From DASXVU01 sp963732855 (GTDB lineage: Archaea > Thermoplasmatota > Thermoplasmata > Methanomassiliicoccales > UBA472), in the NCBI GenBank assembly GCA_963732855.1, contig CAVTBB010000003.1, forward strand, positions 682,001 to 746,000: a stretch of 64,000 nt of DNA, read 5' to 3'. Every line of letters begins with the position of its first letter. Within the stretch, counting starts at the first letter, position 1. A program made the translations under genes and the position numbers. Of this stretch, positions 52,520-61,240 are shown piece by piece. The notes below the pieces were generated by a model, which did no database searches, was not told the DNA's origin, and was given only the letters and a program-made list of their open reading frames with translations.

Positions 52520-52958
52520 TGCCTCTACTAAGGGAGGTCATTGATATTATGAATTTGGAGGAGGCTCCCTGGGATCGATGGCGTCGACAATCAACCATCA
52601 AGAACAGTAATGCGCCTATGCCGGCAGCGGCTTCAAGTATAAATCGCCCGTGGCCAGTCACCCGTCACATCCTTCAATGTTCCGGAGATGACCGGGTACT
52701 ATGATGCCCGAATTCGGCCATAAATTCCATATGCGAAAGTCCCCCATCGTACCTGGTGGAGAAAGGTCCGCCGTCAGGGTCATGTGGGGCGGCTGCATCG
52801 CCGCGCACAATACGCCGACGGCGAATATCAGCACCGTCAGAAGGGGGAGGTTCAAATGACCGCTGTAAAGGCATAGGCGAACAAAGCGACCAGTATCACA
52901 GCAGGATGCGAATGCCTGTTTAGATATCCTGATGGGGGTCTTTGAGTCGTCTGTCCGT
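52520..52958. other. Intergenic region with transporter remnant
   Basis: A 439-base gap. The part next to the alkyltransferase-endonuclease gene (52520-52660) shows nothing supportable; the part next to the nitroreductase gene holds a decayed transporter fragment described separately. Confidence 0.4.
52665..52958 (-). pseudogene. Remnant of a major facilitator superfamily transporter
   Basis: Two minus-strand frames together read like the C-terminal half of an MFS transporter: HPAVILVALFAYAFTAVI, then a frame change, then LNLPLLTVLIFAVGVLCAAMQPPHMTLTADLSPP and MGDFRIWNLWPNSGIIVP. The second part recalls the common ADLxPPxxRGxAxGIWNLxxNxGIIVGP pattern between helices. Neither frame has a start codon with a ribosome binding site, and the rest of the protein is missing. 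Best read as a decayed gene fragment. Confidence 0.45.
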
Positions 52959-53462
52959 TCAGTCTGCCTGCCCACCATACGAGTTCCAGTAAGCGATCTC
53001 TGCCAGTGGCTTGCGGGACCTGGCCTCAGGGGTCTCATCGGGATAACCGAGCGCCATACAGACGGTGATGACCTTATCTTTCGGCACGCCAAGATATTCT
53101 GCCATCTTTTCCTGGTCGAACGCTCCGACCCAGCAGGTACCCAGCCCAAGTTCGACGGCGGCCAACGACAGCTCATCTAGCGCGATTGTGAGGTCCACCC
53201 TGTTCCATTTCTGCAACGGATCGTCTACACCTGCAATGAAGACCGATGTTTCCCCGACGAATTGCTGGTTCTTGCATATCGGCACAAGCCCCTTCTTCTT
53301 CTCAGGATCGGTGACGACAATGAGGTGATAGGGCTGCCTGTTGGCGCCAGACGGGGCCAGCTGGGCTGCCTCGAGGACTTGGAGCAGAACATCCTGGGGT
53401 ATTTCCTTTGCCTTGTACTTTCTTATGCTCCTTCGGTTCTTGATCGCCATCATCGTTTCCAT
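52959..53462 (-). CDS. Nitroreductase-family FMN protein
   Basis: A ~167-residue FMN-dependent reductase of the nitroreductase superfamily. AIKNRRSIRKYKAKEIP and QLAPSGANRQPYHLIVVTD are the FMN-phosphate motifs; ALDELSLAAVELGLGTCWVGAF and CMALGYPDETP complete the pattern. Substrate cannot be inferred; members reduce nitro groups, quinones or flavins. The ATG at 53462 gives the normal N-terminus; the frame extends seven codons upstream. A transporter remnant lies directly downstream. Confidence 0.88.
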   Translation of the reverse strand: METMMAIKNRRSIRKYKAKEIPQDVLLQVLEAAQLAPSGANRQPYHLIVVTDPEKKKGLVPICKNQQFVGETSVFIAGVDDPLQKWNRVDLTIALDELSLAAVELGLGTCWVGAFDQEKMAEYLGVPKDKVITVCMALGYPDETPEARSRKPLAEIAYWNSYGGQAD

Positions 53463-53561
53463 GTTTTTCCCTCGTTGATTCAAATCGGAGCTACTCGCTT
53501 AAGCCTTTTCCGCTGGATGTGCAAAAGTTAAATGAAGGGGTTTTGTGAAGGCATCGTTCCT

Positions 53562-55160
53562 TCACTCCTTCTTGGCTGTCTCGTTGGCCTCGTGGAGCCA
53601 AACCACTGACTGAGGGAACGGGATCTCGACCCCAGCTTTGTTGAACTCCCTTAGGATAGCCTCGCGCATGTCCGAACCGACCTTGTACTGGTTCTTGAGA
53701 TCGTCCACCCAGATGAATATCTTGAACAGTAGGTCCGAGGCTTCGAAATCGCTGAAACGAACTACAATCCCGTGGCCTTCGTCGTTGATGATGTTCGGGT
53801 GTTTTGCCGCTTCGTCGATCATGATCCTCTTGACCAGTTCCACGTCCGAGCCATAGGCCACTCCCACCTTGACAGTGATGATGAGCTTGCGGTCCGGCTC
53901 GACCAGGTTGACGATCTTGTTGTTGGCGATCTGGTCGTTGGGGATGATGACCTCCTCATGTGAGAAGGTGTTGTACAGCGTGGTCGACCTCATGCCGATC
54001 CGGGTGACCTCGCAGATGTCTCCCCCATCGATCTCGAGCAAGTCCCCAATCTTGAACGGTCGATCCACCAGCATTTGCAGTCCAGCGAAGAAGTTGGCCA
54101 ATGTTGATTGGGCCGCGAAACCGATGACTATGCCCAAGAAGCCCACTCCTGCAAGCAGGACGGTCACGTCGTAACCGAACATGTTGAAGATGGCGATCAG
54201 CGCCAAGACTGGTATGAGGACCTGTCCCAACTTCTCCATCACTGGGACGATGACATCGTCGATCTCAGTCTCAGTCTTCTTTGAGAACTCTTTCGCATAG
54301 TAAAGAACGACCTCATGGAATATCTTGTAGGCGACGTAGGCAATCAGCAAAATGATCATCAGACTGTAGATCGTCTCGATCATCTTCACGTAATCTCTTG
54401 GCAGGTTCAAGATTTCCAAGGAGTTGACCACGAATCCATATGTTACGATGAATATGAAAATCGGGTATCTCATGATATCGAGCAAGATGTCGTCCAGATT
54501 GGTCTCGGTCTTCCTGGTAGCAAAGTGGAGCAGCGGTTCCACAACGAACATAACGATCAATGCGATGGCGACCCATCCCAATACGGTAACGGCGAAGGCA
54601 CCATAGTTACCTTCGAACGGTGAGGGCAGGTTGTTGTGCCACACGCCGAATATCTTGTTCTCGCCCGCCTGAACTCCATAGGCGGAGTCGATGTGTATCG
54701 AGACCTGCTTGGTAACCGTGATAGTTTGTGTCGGGTCATTCATCTGGGTGAATGTGAAAATAACCGGGAAGGCGACATCCATCGAGGCCAGGTCCGGATC
54801 TGGGATGATCGTGAGGATGACAGTGTTCGAATCGCCCGCATTGATCGCTGTGAAGTTCTGTTCGAACACGGGTTTGAGATTCTCGGTGTTCAGGCCAGTG
54901 ACGTTTACTTTTAACAGGAAGGGCGAGCTGTCGTTGTTGAAGACGACCCATTCGAACTTGGCCTCCCCTGCGGCGACTATGCTACGGGTATAGTTCTCAT
55001 TGTCCACATCAAAAACGTTGACACCGCTGGCCTGTACGGTCGGGGAGACCGCGGTCATTACAACCAATATGATGAAAGGCAAGACCATGAGCCATGCCAT
55101 TTTCTTGCCCCTGTCCATTGACGACGCCATTTTCCAGACACCCTGAACCAAATGAAACAT
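53562..55160 (-). CDS. MscS-family mechanosensitive channel with extracytoplasmic domain
   Basis: A 532-residue small-conductance channel protein. A signal/anchor helix (AWLMVLPFIILVVMTAVSP, about residues 23-42) precedes an Ig-like external domain of about 140 residues. Four or more helices follow between 190 and 350, and the pore helix and beta-domain read GFLGIVIGFAAQSTLANFFAGL, RPFKIGDLLEI and EVIIPNDQIANNKIVN, the MscS core. The external domain is an addition seen in some archaeal members. It would release osmolytes on hypo-osmotic shock. An ATG at 55130 (MASSMD) is another possible start. Divergent from the prepilin peptidase. Confidence 0.9.
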   Translation of the reverse strand: MFHLVQGVWKMASSMDRGKKMAWLMVLPFIILVVMTAVSPTVQASGVNVFDVDNENYTRSIVAAGEAKFEWVVFNNDSSPFLLKVNVTGLNTENLKPVFEQNFTAINAGDSNTVILTIIPDPDLASMDVAFPVIFTFTQMNDPTQTITVTKQVSIHIDSAYGVQAGENKIFGVWHNNLPSPFEGNYGAFAVTVLGWVAIALIVMFVVEPLLHFATRKTETNLDDILLDIMRYPIFIFIVTYGFVVNSLEILNLPRDYVKMIETIYSLMIILLIAYVAYKIFHEVVLYYAKEFSKKTETEIDDVIVPVMEKLGQVLIPVLALIAIFNMFGYDVTVLLAGVGFLGIVIGFAAQSTLANFFAGLQMLVDRPFKIGDLLEIDGGDICEVTRIGMRSTTLYNTFSHEEVIIPNDQIANNKIVNLVEPDRKLIITVKVGVAYGSDVELVKRIMIDEAAKHPNIINDEGHGIVVRFSDFEASDLLFKIFIWVDDLKNQYKVGSDMREAILREFNKAGVEIPFPQSVVWLHEANETAKKE

Positions 55161-55242
55161 AGACGCATCGTTTTACAATATTAAAAGCTTCAGACTGCCA
55201 TCACAGGTATATTTTCTTCGGACGATATTGTGACAACAAAGG

Positions 55243-55250
55243 TATATAAC
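55243..55250 (+). promoter_or_regulatory. TATA box of prepilin peptidase gene
   Basis: GTATATAA lies 22-29 bases before the ATG, the spacing of a leaderless or very short-leader archaeal transcript. It is the cleanest TATA box in the window. Confidence 0.55.
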
Positions 55251-55271
55251 CGATAATTCTTGGCAGGGTGC

Positions 55272-56156
55272 ATGGATTGGCTCCCTCTTGTCAGGCTTGG
55301 CATAGCATTGACTATTGCATGCTTCGCCTCGATATCCGATTGGAAGAAGAGGGAGGTCTCGGATACCCATTGGATAGTGATGGGCGTTGCCGGCCTGGCA
55401 TTATTGGCCATCCAGATAGTGCAGGACAATGTGGACCTGACCTATCTACTGTTCCTGCTGCCGATGGCCTGGTTCTTCTTCGATATGCTGGTAGAGAGGA
55501 GGGGCATGTTCGAGGACGGTATCAACCCATTGCCGATAGGGCTCTACCTGGGGAGCTTCGCCATAATGTCCCTCCTGATCTCGCAATTCTGGAGCGATGC
55601 CTACCTTTGGCAGTTACTGGTAATACCCATCCTGTTCGTGCTCATCTTCTTCCTGTATCAATTCAATGTCATCAAAGGGGGAGCGGACGCAAAAGCGTTG
55701 ATGGCCATAGCTCTGCTCATGCCCCGCTATCCGATGATCGGTCCGTTCCCGTTGGTCCATGTGACCGTCGATGCCACCCAGTACATCATGCCATTTGCGA
55801 TACTGGTGCTGTTCAACGCCGCCCTGCTGACCTTGGTGGTACCATTGATCATGTTTTTCTACAACCTGTACAAACGGGATGTGAAGATTCCAGCCATGCT
55901 TTTTGGCTACATGATGGAGCTGCCCGATGTCAGAACCAAGTTCGTCTGGCCTATGGAGTACATCAAGGATGGCAAAATTAGGATATCCGCCTTCGTAAGA
56001 CCTGACGATTCGATCGAAGAACAGATAGATCAACTGGAGGCAGCGGGAAAAACCAGGCTATGGGTGACGCCAAAGATACCGTTCCTGATCCCAATAACGG
56101 CATCGATAATCTTCTCGAGTATAGTGGGTAACATCATCTTCTTTCTCTTCCAGTAG
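55272..56156 (+). CDS. Archaeal A24-family prepilin/preflagellin peptidase
   Basis: A ~294-residue membrane aspartyl peptidase that cleaves class III signal peptides of archaeal pilins or archaellins. Catalytic aspartates are in ASISDWKKREVSD near the N-terminus and in KGGADAKALMAIALL (GxxD variant) near residue 140. About seven membrane segments, including the last near the C-terminus. The soluble segment DVRTKFVWPMEYIKDGKI before the final helix is typical of the archaeal branch. The ATG at 55272 is used. Targets are not in the window. Its 3' end overlaps the convergent glycosylase gene by 23 bases. Confidence 0.85.
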   Translation: MDWLPLVRLGIALTIACFASISDWKKREVSDTHWIVMGVAGLALLAIQIVQDNVDLTYLLFLLPMAWFFFDMLVERRGMFEDGINPLPIGLYLGSFAIMSLLISQFWSDAYLWQLLVIPILFVLIFFLYQFNVIKGGADAKALMAIALLMPRYPMIGPFPLVHVTVDATQYIMPFAILVLFNAALLTLVVPLIMFFYNLYKRDVKIPAMLFGYMMELPDVRTKFVWPMEYIKDGKIRISAFVRPDDSIEEQIDQLEAAGKTRLWVTPKIPFLIPITASIIFSSIVGNIIFFLFQ

Positions 56157-56790
56157 GATACTCACACTCCGATCTCAGGGGACAGCGTTCGCAGCATGGT
56201 ATCGAACGGCACGCGTCCTTTGAGAGCTGTACCATTAGGGCGTAAATGTCCCGAAAGGACTCCGGGCCTCCCTTAAGATTCGCTTCGACGAAGGTTTGGA
56301 TCTCATCATAATCGTCTGATCGGAACACTCCCGTCCTGCCCAATATCCTTGCTGAATACGCTGCGGCCACGAACTTCGCTCTCCCGGCTCCAAAGACCAG
56401 GATCGAATCGGCCGTTTCCTTGCCAATTCCTTCCAGGGAAAGAAGTTCATCCCTTACTTCATCGGTCGGCCCACCCAATAATGTCATCGGATCCGAACCG
56501 TGCCGTTCCCTGAGGTGCTCTGCCATTCGTTTGACCCGCTTGGCCTTTTGCCTGTAGAACCCCGCTGGCCTGATGATAGTTTCAAGCTGTGGGAGGCTGC
56601 ATATCGCCATCTGATCAACCTCCAGCAGCCCTTCCGACCTGAGTCGGCCCAGGACCTTAGTCACACTCTCCCAGTTGGTCTGCTGCGTCAGGACCGCGCC
56701 CACCATGACCTCGAAGGTCGACCTCGAAGGCCACCAGTCATGCACATCATATGCCTCACCAAGCAGTTCCCGGAGTCTATCAAGGTCCAT
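56134..56790 (-). CDS. HhH-GPD glycosylase, endonuclease III-related (COG2231), altered active site
   Basis: A 218-residue base-excision protein. FEVMVGAVLTQQTNWESV and IRPAGFYRQKAKRVKRM match the COG2231 branch; LLSLEGIGKETADSILVFG is the helix-hairpin-helix; the C-terminus binds an iron-sulfur cluster through C-x5-C-x2-C-x5-C (CRSIPCCERCPLRSEC region). The residue expected to be the catalytic aspartate, in a VDAYxxRIL motif, is alanine here (KFVAAAYSARILGR). Unless the alignment is misleading, glycosylase activity would be impaired. Convergent with, and overlapping, the prepilin peptidase gene. Confidence 0.82.
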   Translation of the reverse strand: MDLDRLRELLGEAYDVHDWWPSRSTFEVMVGAVLTQQTNWESVTKVLGRLRSEGLLEVDQMAICSLPQLETIIRPAGFYRQKAKRVKRMAEHLRERHGSDPMTLLGGPTDEVRDELLSLEGIGKETADSILVFGAGRAKFVAAAYSARILGRTGVFRSDDYDEIQTFVEANLKGGPESFRDIYALMVQLSKDACRSIPCCERCPLRSECEYPTGRERR

Positions 56791-56818
56791 AGGGCGTCAA
56801 GATATCGACGTGCCTCCA

Positions 56819-57820
56819 CTAGATAATCATGTTCAGAGGTTCACCGCATTTGCTGCAATTGCCATCCTTGGTCATCGCCACGGTCTCTGAGTAGAACCCG
56901 AGGCGCCTTATCGCCAGCGATCCGCATTTCGGGCACTTCGTGTTCTCCCCGTCAGCGGTCGCGATATTGCCCAGGTAAACGAAGCCTAGACCGGCATCGT
57001 CCGCAGCGTTCTTGGCCATCTCCATGGTCATAATGGGGGTGGAGGGGGTATCGCTCATCTTATAATCCGGATGGAAACGGGAGAAGTGCACTGGCATACG
57101 GACGTCGATACTTGCCACCCAGCGACAGAATTCGTCTATCTCCTCCCTCGAGTCATTGCGTCCGGTGATGATCAGGTAGGTAAGCTCCACGTGGATACCG
57201 AGATCATGGGCGCGTTCCACCGTGTCCAGGACTGGCTGGAGGCGGGCTTTGCATATCTTGCGGTAGAACTCGTCCCGGAATCCTTTCACGTCAATGTTCG
57301 CGGCGTCGATGCATTCAGAGAGTTTGCTGAGCGGCTCCTCATTGATGAATCCGTTGGTCACGAAAACAGTGAAAAGCCCCTTGGATTTGCAGGCTATCGA
57401 CGCGTCGTAGACGAACTCATGCCACATGGTCGGCTCGTTGTAAGTCCAAGCCACTCCCTTGCAGTTGGATTTCCGGCACAGTTCAACCACATCCTCCGGC
57501 GTGAGCTCGCGCAGGTTAAAGTCCGTGATCTTGGCCTGGGAGATCGAATAGTTCTGACAATGGAGACAACCCATGTTGCATCCGACGCTGCCGAACGAGA
57601 GCACATCCTTTCCCGGATGGAAATGGAAGAGCGGCTTCTTCTCGATCGGGTCAACGTTCATCGAGGATGCCCTGCCATAGGTGAGCGCAAAGAGCTCTCC
57701 CTCCATGTTCTTCCTTACTCCGCAGATGCCGGTGTTGCCTTCTGTTATGCGGCATTCGTGCGGGCACAGATGGCACGCCACTCTCCCTTCTACAGTATCC
57801 CAGAACCTGGCCTTCATCAT
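56819..57820 (-). CDS. Radical SAM protein, AmrS/PflA-like (COG1180)
   Basis: A 333-residue radical SAM enzyme of the AmmeMemoRadiSam (AmrS) type. An N-terminal cysteine region (ACHLCPHECRITEGNTGICGVRKN) precedes the SAM cluster motif CNMGCLHCQNYSIS near residue 80. TYNEPTMWHEFVYD and VTNGFINEEPL lie in the barrel. A C-terminal zinc ribbon (CPKCGS and CSKCGEPL) closes the protein. Family substrate is not established. The AMMECR1 and MEMO partner genes are not in the window. It starts two bases after thiL, so both are likely cotranscribed. Confidence 0.87.
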   Translation of the reverse strand: MMKARFWDTVEGRVACHLCPHECRITEGNTGICGVRKNMEGELFALTYGRASSMNVDPIEKKPLFHFHPGKDVLSFGSVGCNMGCLHCQNYSISQAKITDFNLRELTPEDVVELCRKSNCKGVAWTYNEPTMWHEFVYDASIACKSKGLFTVFVTNGFINEEPLSKLSECIDAANIDVKGFRDEFYRKICKARLQPVLDTVERAHDLGIHVELTYLIITGRNDSREEIDEFCRWVASIDVRMPVHFSRFHPDYKMSDTPSTPIMTMEMAKNAADDAGLGFVYLGNIATADGENTKCPKCGSLAIRRLGFYSETVAMTKDGNCSKCGEPLNMII

Positions 57821-57821
57821 A

Positions 57822-58784
57822 TCATCCCTTGAAGTGTTCGAACCCCTTCTTTTCCAATGGAAGCAATTGTCCGCTCCTGCGCACCACGTTGGAACCTTTT
57901 TCCCTGACCTCTCCGATCACTGTGAAGTCCTTGCCCAGCATCTGGTGCAATTCCTCGACGTTCTCCCGTTTAACCGTGAACAATAGCTGGTAGTCGCCCC
58001 CCGAATACAACACCATGTCTTCCACCTGCAATAATTTCAGCTCGGCGATCTCGAAAACGTCATTGGGTATGGGGATGGAATCCCAGTTGAGCAGGAAGTT
58101 GACCTCGCTGGCCTTGGAGAGTTCATGGATGGATGAGGCCAGACCATCCGATGTGTCCATGCATGATGTGACGAAACCAGAGGCCGACAACAAAGCCGCC
58201 TCCTTGACCCGCGGGATAGGCTCCATCAATGCCTTCCTGGCACGAGGGTGTTTTATGTCAAGCGATAGGTCCATGAAACCGGCCCCTGCCAAGCCAGCCG
58301 AACCGGTCATTGCCAATAGGTCACCCGGTTTTGCGCCAGAGCGCAGAAGGATGCCGTCCTTGCGAACCGTCCCTATGGCCGTGCCCGAGAGGGCCATTTC
58401 ATAACACTCCTTGGTGTCTCCCCCGACATAATCGGCGGCGACCATCTCTGAGCATTCCTTGATGCCTCTGGCGACATCTTTGACGTAATCGATATCGGTC
58501 TCCTTCGGAAATCCCATAGAGACCACGAAGCATAACGGGTTGGCACCCATCGCGGCGATGTCACTGTAGTTGACAGCGGCTATCGTCCAGCCGACCTGTT
58601 TCGGGGTCATGACGTCGGGCACGTGGGTGTGCTTGGAGATCATGTCGGTCGTTATCACCAAATACCGATCGCCTAGATCGACCGCTGCCGCATCGTCGCC
58701 CGGACCTATTCCACCGCAGCTTCCCGCCAGTTTGATAAGGTCCTCAACGGCCGCCTTCTCTCCAATATCCATCAATCGGCTCAT
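57822..58784 (-). CDS. thiL: Thiamine-monophosphate kinase
   Basis: Final enzyme of thiamine diphosphate synthesis. 320 residues, PurM-like ATP-grasp relatives. GIGPGDDAAAVDLGDRYLVITTDM carries the metal-binding aspartates, followed by GWTIAAVNYSDIAAMGANPL, GGDTKECYEMALSGTAIG and SCMDTSDGLASSIHEL. Normal length and motif order. The radical SAM gene starts two bases downstream. An AT-poor divergent region of about 100 bases separates it from larA. Confidence 0.94.
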   Translation of the reverse strand: MSRLMDIGEKAAVEDLIKLAGSCGGIGPGDDAAAVDLGDRYLVITTDMISKHTHVPDVMTPKQVGWTIAAVNYSDIAAMGANPLCFVVSMGFPKETDIDYVKDVARGIKECSEMVAADYVGGDTKECYEMALSGTAIGTVRKDGILLRSGAKPGDLLAMTGSAGLAGAGFMDLSLDIKHPRARKALMEPIPRVKEAALLSASGFVTSCMDTSDGLASSIHELSKASEVNFLLNWDSIPIPNDVFEIAELKLLQVEDMVLYSGGDYQLLFTVKRENVEELHQMLGKDFTVIGEVREKGSNVVRRSGQLLPLEKKGFEHFKG

Positions 58785-58887
58785 CGATATGTCACGGTAG
58801 GAGGGTGGATAAAATGATTGCCACGTTATCCTGACGGCAAATGTGGCAAGGTTTTAGAACCCGAGGGTCATTAGAGCCCAGGCGCAC

Positions 58888-60138
58888 ATGAAAATCGATG
58901 TACCATATGGCAAGGATGGTCACCAACATCTGGACATCCCGGACGCCAACTACATAGGGACACTTAGGCCGAACGAGCTGCCGCATTCGGACGAGGATGA
59001 GGAGCTGGACCGGGCGCTTGACTCGCCAATTGAGGCTACGAGAATCGAGAATTTCTTGGAAGGCGGGAACAACATCGTTTTCATCGTAAATGACGGCACC
59101 AGACCGACGCCGACCGCGGCGGTGCTGAAGCATCTCACCGATCACGTTGATTTGTCGAAGGTGCGCTTCCTGATCGCCACAGGGACACATCGCGCCCCCA
59201 CCGAGGATGAGAACCGAATGATCTTCGGTGAACTGTACGACCGGCTAAAGGCACAGGTCCACGCCCATGATTGCCGTGAGGACCTGATGGTGCACCTAGG
59301 CACCTCGAAGAACGGGACCGAGATGCATGTCAACGAGATGGCGGTGAATGCCGACCGTCTAGTGATCATCACGAGCGTGGAGCCGCATTACTTTGCTGGG
59401 TACACCGGCGGCAGGAAGTCCTTCCTTCCCGGAGTGGCGTCGTTTGAGACCATCGAGCAAAATCATCGGATGGCGATGAGGAAGGAATCGCAAGTACTGA
59501 TGCTGGATGGGAACCCAGTTCACGAGGACATGATGGATGCCATCGATGTGGTGGACAACAAGATGATATTCTCCATCCAGGTGGTCCTTGACCGGAACCA
59601 GCACATCTATAAGGTGGCGGCAGGTGATCTTCATGCCTCGTTCAGCAAGGCGGTGGACTGGGCCAACGAGGTGTTCTCCGTACCGATCAAGATGAAGGCA
59701 GATGTGGTGATTAGCATCGCCCACTACCCTATGGATATCGACCTTTACCAATCGCAGAAGGCGATAGATAATGCCAAGTGGGCGCTTAACCAGGACGGTA
59801 CGTTGATCCTGGTCTCGAAATGCCGCATGGGTGTTGGCGAAGGCACGTTCTGCAAGCAGATGTCTCTGTCCACGGACCCGCACAAGATATTGGCGAATTT
59901 GAATGTCGAGTACAAGTTGGGATACCACAAGGCGGCGAAAATGGCCGAGATCATGACGTGGGCCAAGATATTCGCTGTGACGGACCTGGACCCGGCGTTG
60001 ATCACCCGGATAAACATTACTCCGTTCAACAGCGTGCAGTCAGCTGTGGACAAGGCCATGGAGCGCGATCCAGAAGCGAAGGTCATGGTCATCATGGACG
60101 GCAGTGTCCTGGTCCCGAGGTTGGTGCAGAATGAGTGA
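58888..60138 (+). CDS. Nickel-dependent lactate racemase family protein (LarA-like)
   Basis: A 416-residue LarA/DUF2088 protein; LarA interconverts D- and L-lactate with a pyridinium nickel-pincer cofactor bound to a lysine. IVNDGTRPTPTAAVLKHL, LIATGTHRAPT (catalytic His) and EPHYFAGYTGGRKSFLPG (His and cofactor-binding Lys) are intact, so the active-site set is complete. Some relatives act on other 2-hydroxy acids. The cofactor-synthesis genes larB, larC and larE are not in the window. It overlaps the HdrD-like gene by eight bases, which suggests lactate or hydroxy-acid oxidation downstream. Confidence 0.85.
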   Translation: MKIDVPYGKDGHQHLDIPDANYIGTLRPNELPHSDEDEELDRALDSPIEATRIENFLEGGNNIVFIVNDGTRPTPTAAVLKHLTDHVDLSKVRFLIATGTHRAPTEDENRMIFGELYDRLKAQVHAHDCREDLMVHLGTSKNGTEMHVNEMAVNADRLVIITSVEPHYFAGYTGGRKSFLPGVASFETIEQNHRMAMRKESQVLMLDGNPVHEDMMDAIDVVDNKMIFSIQVVLDRNQHIYKVAAGDLHASFSKAVDWANEVFSVPIKMKADVVISIAHYPMDIDLYQSQKAIDNAKWALNQDGTLILVSKCRMGVGEGTFCKQMSLSTDPHKILANLNVEYKLGYHKAAKMAEIMTWAKIFAVTDLDPALITRINITPFNSVQSAVDKAMERDPEAKVMVIMDGSVLVPRLVQNE

Positions 60139-61240
60139 TTACATCGAGGCAAAGAATCTAAGGGACGTCAAGAAGACGATGATGACCTGTACCTACTGTG
60201 GGTTCTGCAAATCGGTGTGCCCGGTCTTTGAAGGGATCGGTTGGGACCCGAGCGTGGCCCGGGGCAGGATGATACTATCGTACGGTCTGTTGCAGAAGGA
60301 CATACCAGCAGACGAATCAGTAGTGGAGAATCTATTCCAGTGCACCACCTGCAAGGATTGCGAGAGGCGGTGTCCGTCAAACATAGAAGTGGTCGAGGTG
60401 GTCGAGCGGGCGAGGAAGGACCTAGTCGCTGCCGGGAAGATGCTTCCGAGGCACCGTGTGGTGGTGGACAACATCCTCAAACACGGTAATCCCTACGGCG
60501 AGAAGGTCAGCGTGCCTAAGACCTTGGGCAGGGAGCCCAAGAGGTCAGAGCTAGGTTATTTCGTCGGATGCACGGCAGCCTATCGCAACAAGAGCACATC
60601 CTCCTCCACATTGTCGATACTGGACAAGCTGGGTGAGGACTTCACGGTGATTGACGAGATATGCTGCGGAAGCGTCCTCCAGCGCATCGGTGTCGACGAC
60701 GTGACAGTGGATGGGATCATGGAGAAGAACGTGCAGGTAATGGCAGATCTTGGTCTGGACGAAGTGGTCCTATCATGTGCTGGGTGCTACCGCATGTTCA
60801 AGGAGGAGTACCCCAAACACGTCAAGGTGCCATTCAAGGTGAAGCACATCTCAGAGCACCTAGCTGAGCGGGACCTCAAGCTTCGGCCTTCGAAAGGAGT
60901 GATCACATACCATGACCCTTGCCATCTGGGCAGGCACAGCGGCGTCTACGAAGCACCCAGGGACGTCCTGCGCCAGATCCCCGGGACAGAACTGAGGGAA
61001 ATGCCCCGGAACCGCTCGACGGCGCGTTGCTGCGGGGGCGGCGGTGGGGTGCGTTCAGCCTATCCGGAACTTTCATCGAAGATCGCCGCCAAGCGTGTGG
61101 ACGAAGCCCAGTTCGCTGATATGCTGGTCACGTCCTGTCCGTTCTGCGTAAACAATCTCAATGTGGGCAAGCTGGATAACGGGTCGAAGGTGGAGATCAT
61201 CGACCTCGTGGAGCTCATAGACTCATTGCTGGAGGCATGA
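60131..61240 (+). CDS. HdrD/GlpC-like iron-sulfur protein with two CCG domains
   Basis: A 369-residue electron-transfer subunit. Two 4Fe-4S ferredoxin motifs lie at the N-terminus (CTYCGFCKSVCP and CTTCKDCERRCP), then two CCG cysteine domains (ICCGSVLQ with LSCAGCYRMF, and ARCCGGGGGVR with TSCPFCVNNL). This is the layout of HdrD, GlpC and the Fe-S subunits of lactate and glycolate oxidases. The ATG at 60131 overlaps the larA stop by eight bases. No HdrE or flavoprotein oxidase gene is adjacent, so its electron donor and acceptor are unknown; lactate oxidation is inferred from larA. Confidence 0.87.
   Translation: MSDYIEAKNLRDVKKTMMTCTYCGFCKSVCPVFEGIGWDPSVARGRMILSYGLLQKDIPADESVVENLFQCTTCKDCERRCPSNIEVVEVVERARKDLVAAGKMLPRHRVVVDNILKHGNPYGEKVSVPKTLGREPKRSELGYFVGCTAAYRNKSTSSSTLSILDKLGEDFTVIDEICCGSVLQRIGVDDVTVDGIMEKNVQVMADLGLDEVVLSCAGCYRMFKEEYPKHVKVPFKVKHISEHLAERDLKLRPSKGVITYHDPCHLGRHSGVYEAPRDVLRQIPGTELREMPRNRSTARCCGGGGGVRSAYPELSSKIAAKRVDEAQFADMLVTSCPFCVNNLNVGKLDNGSKVEIIDLVELIDSLLEA

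Noticed and set aside
52658..53176. 172-residue minus-strand ORF across the nitroreductase gene 3' end
   Set aside because: Its first half is an out-of-frame shadow of nitroreductase; only the last part carries transporter-like sequence, reported as a remnant.
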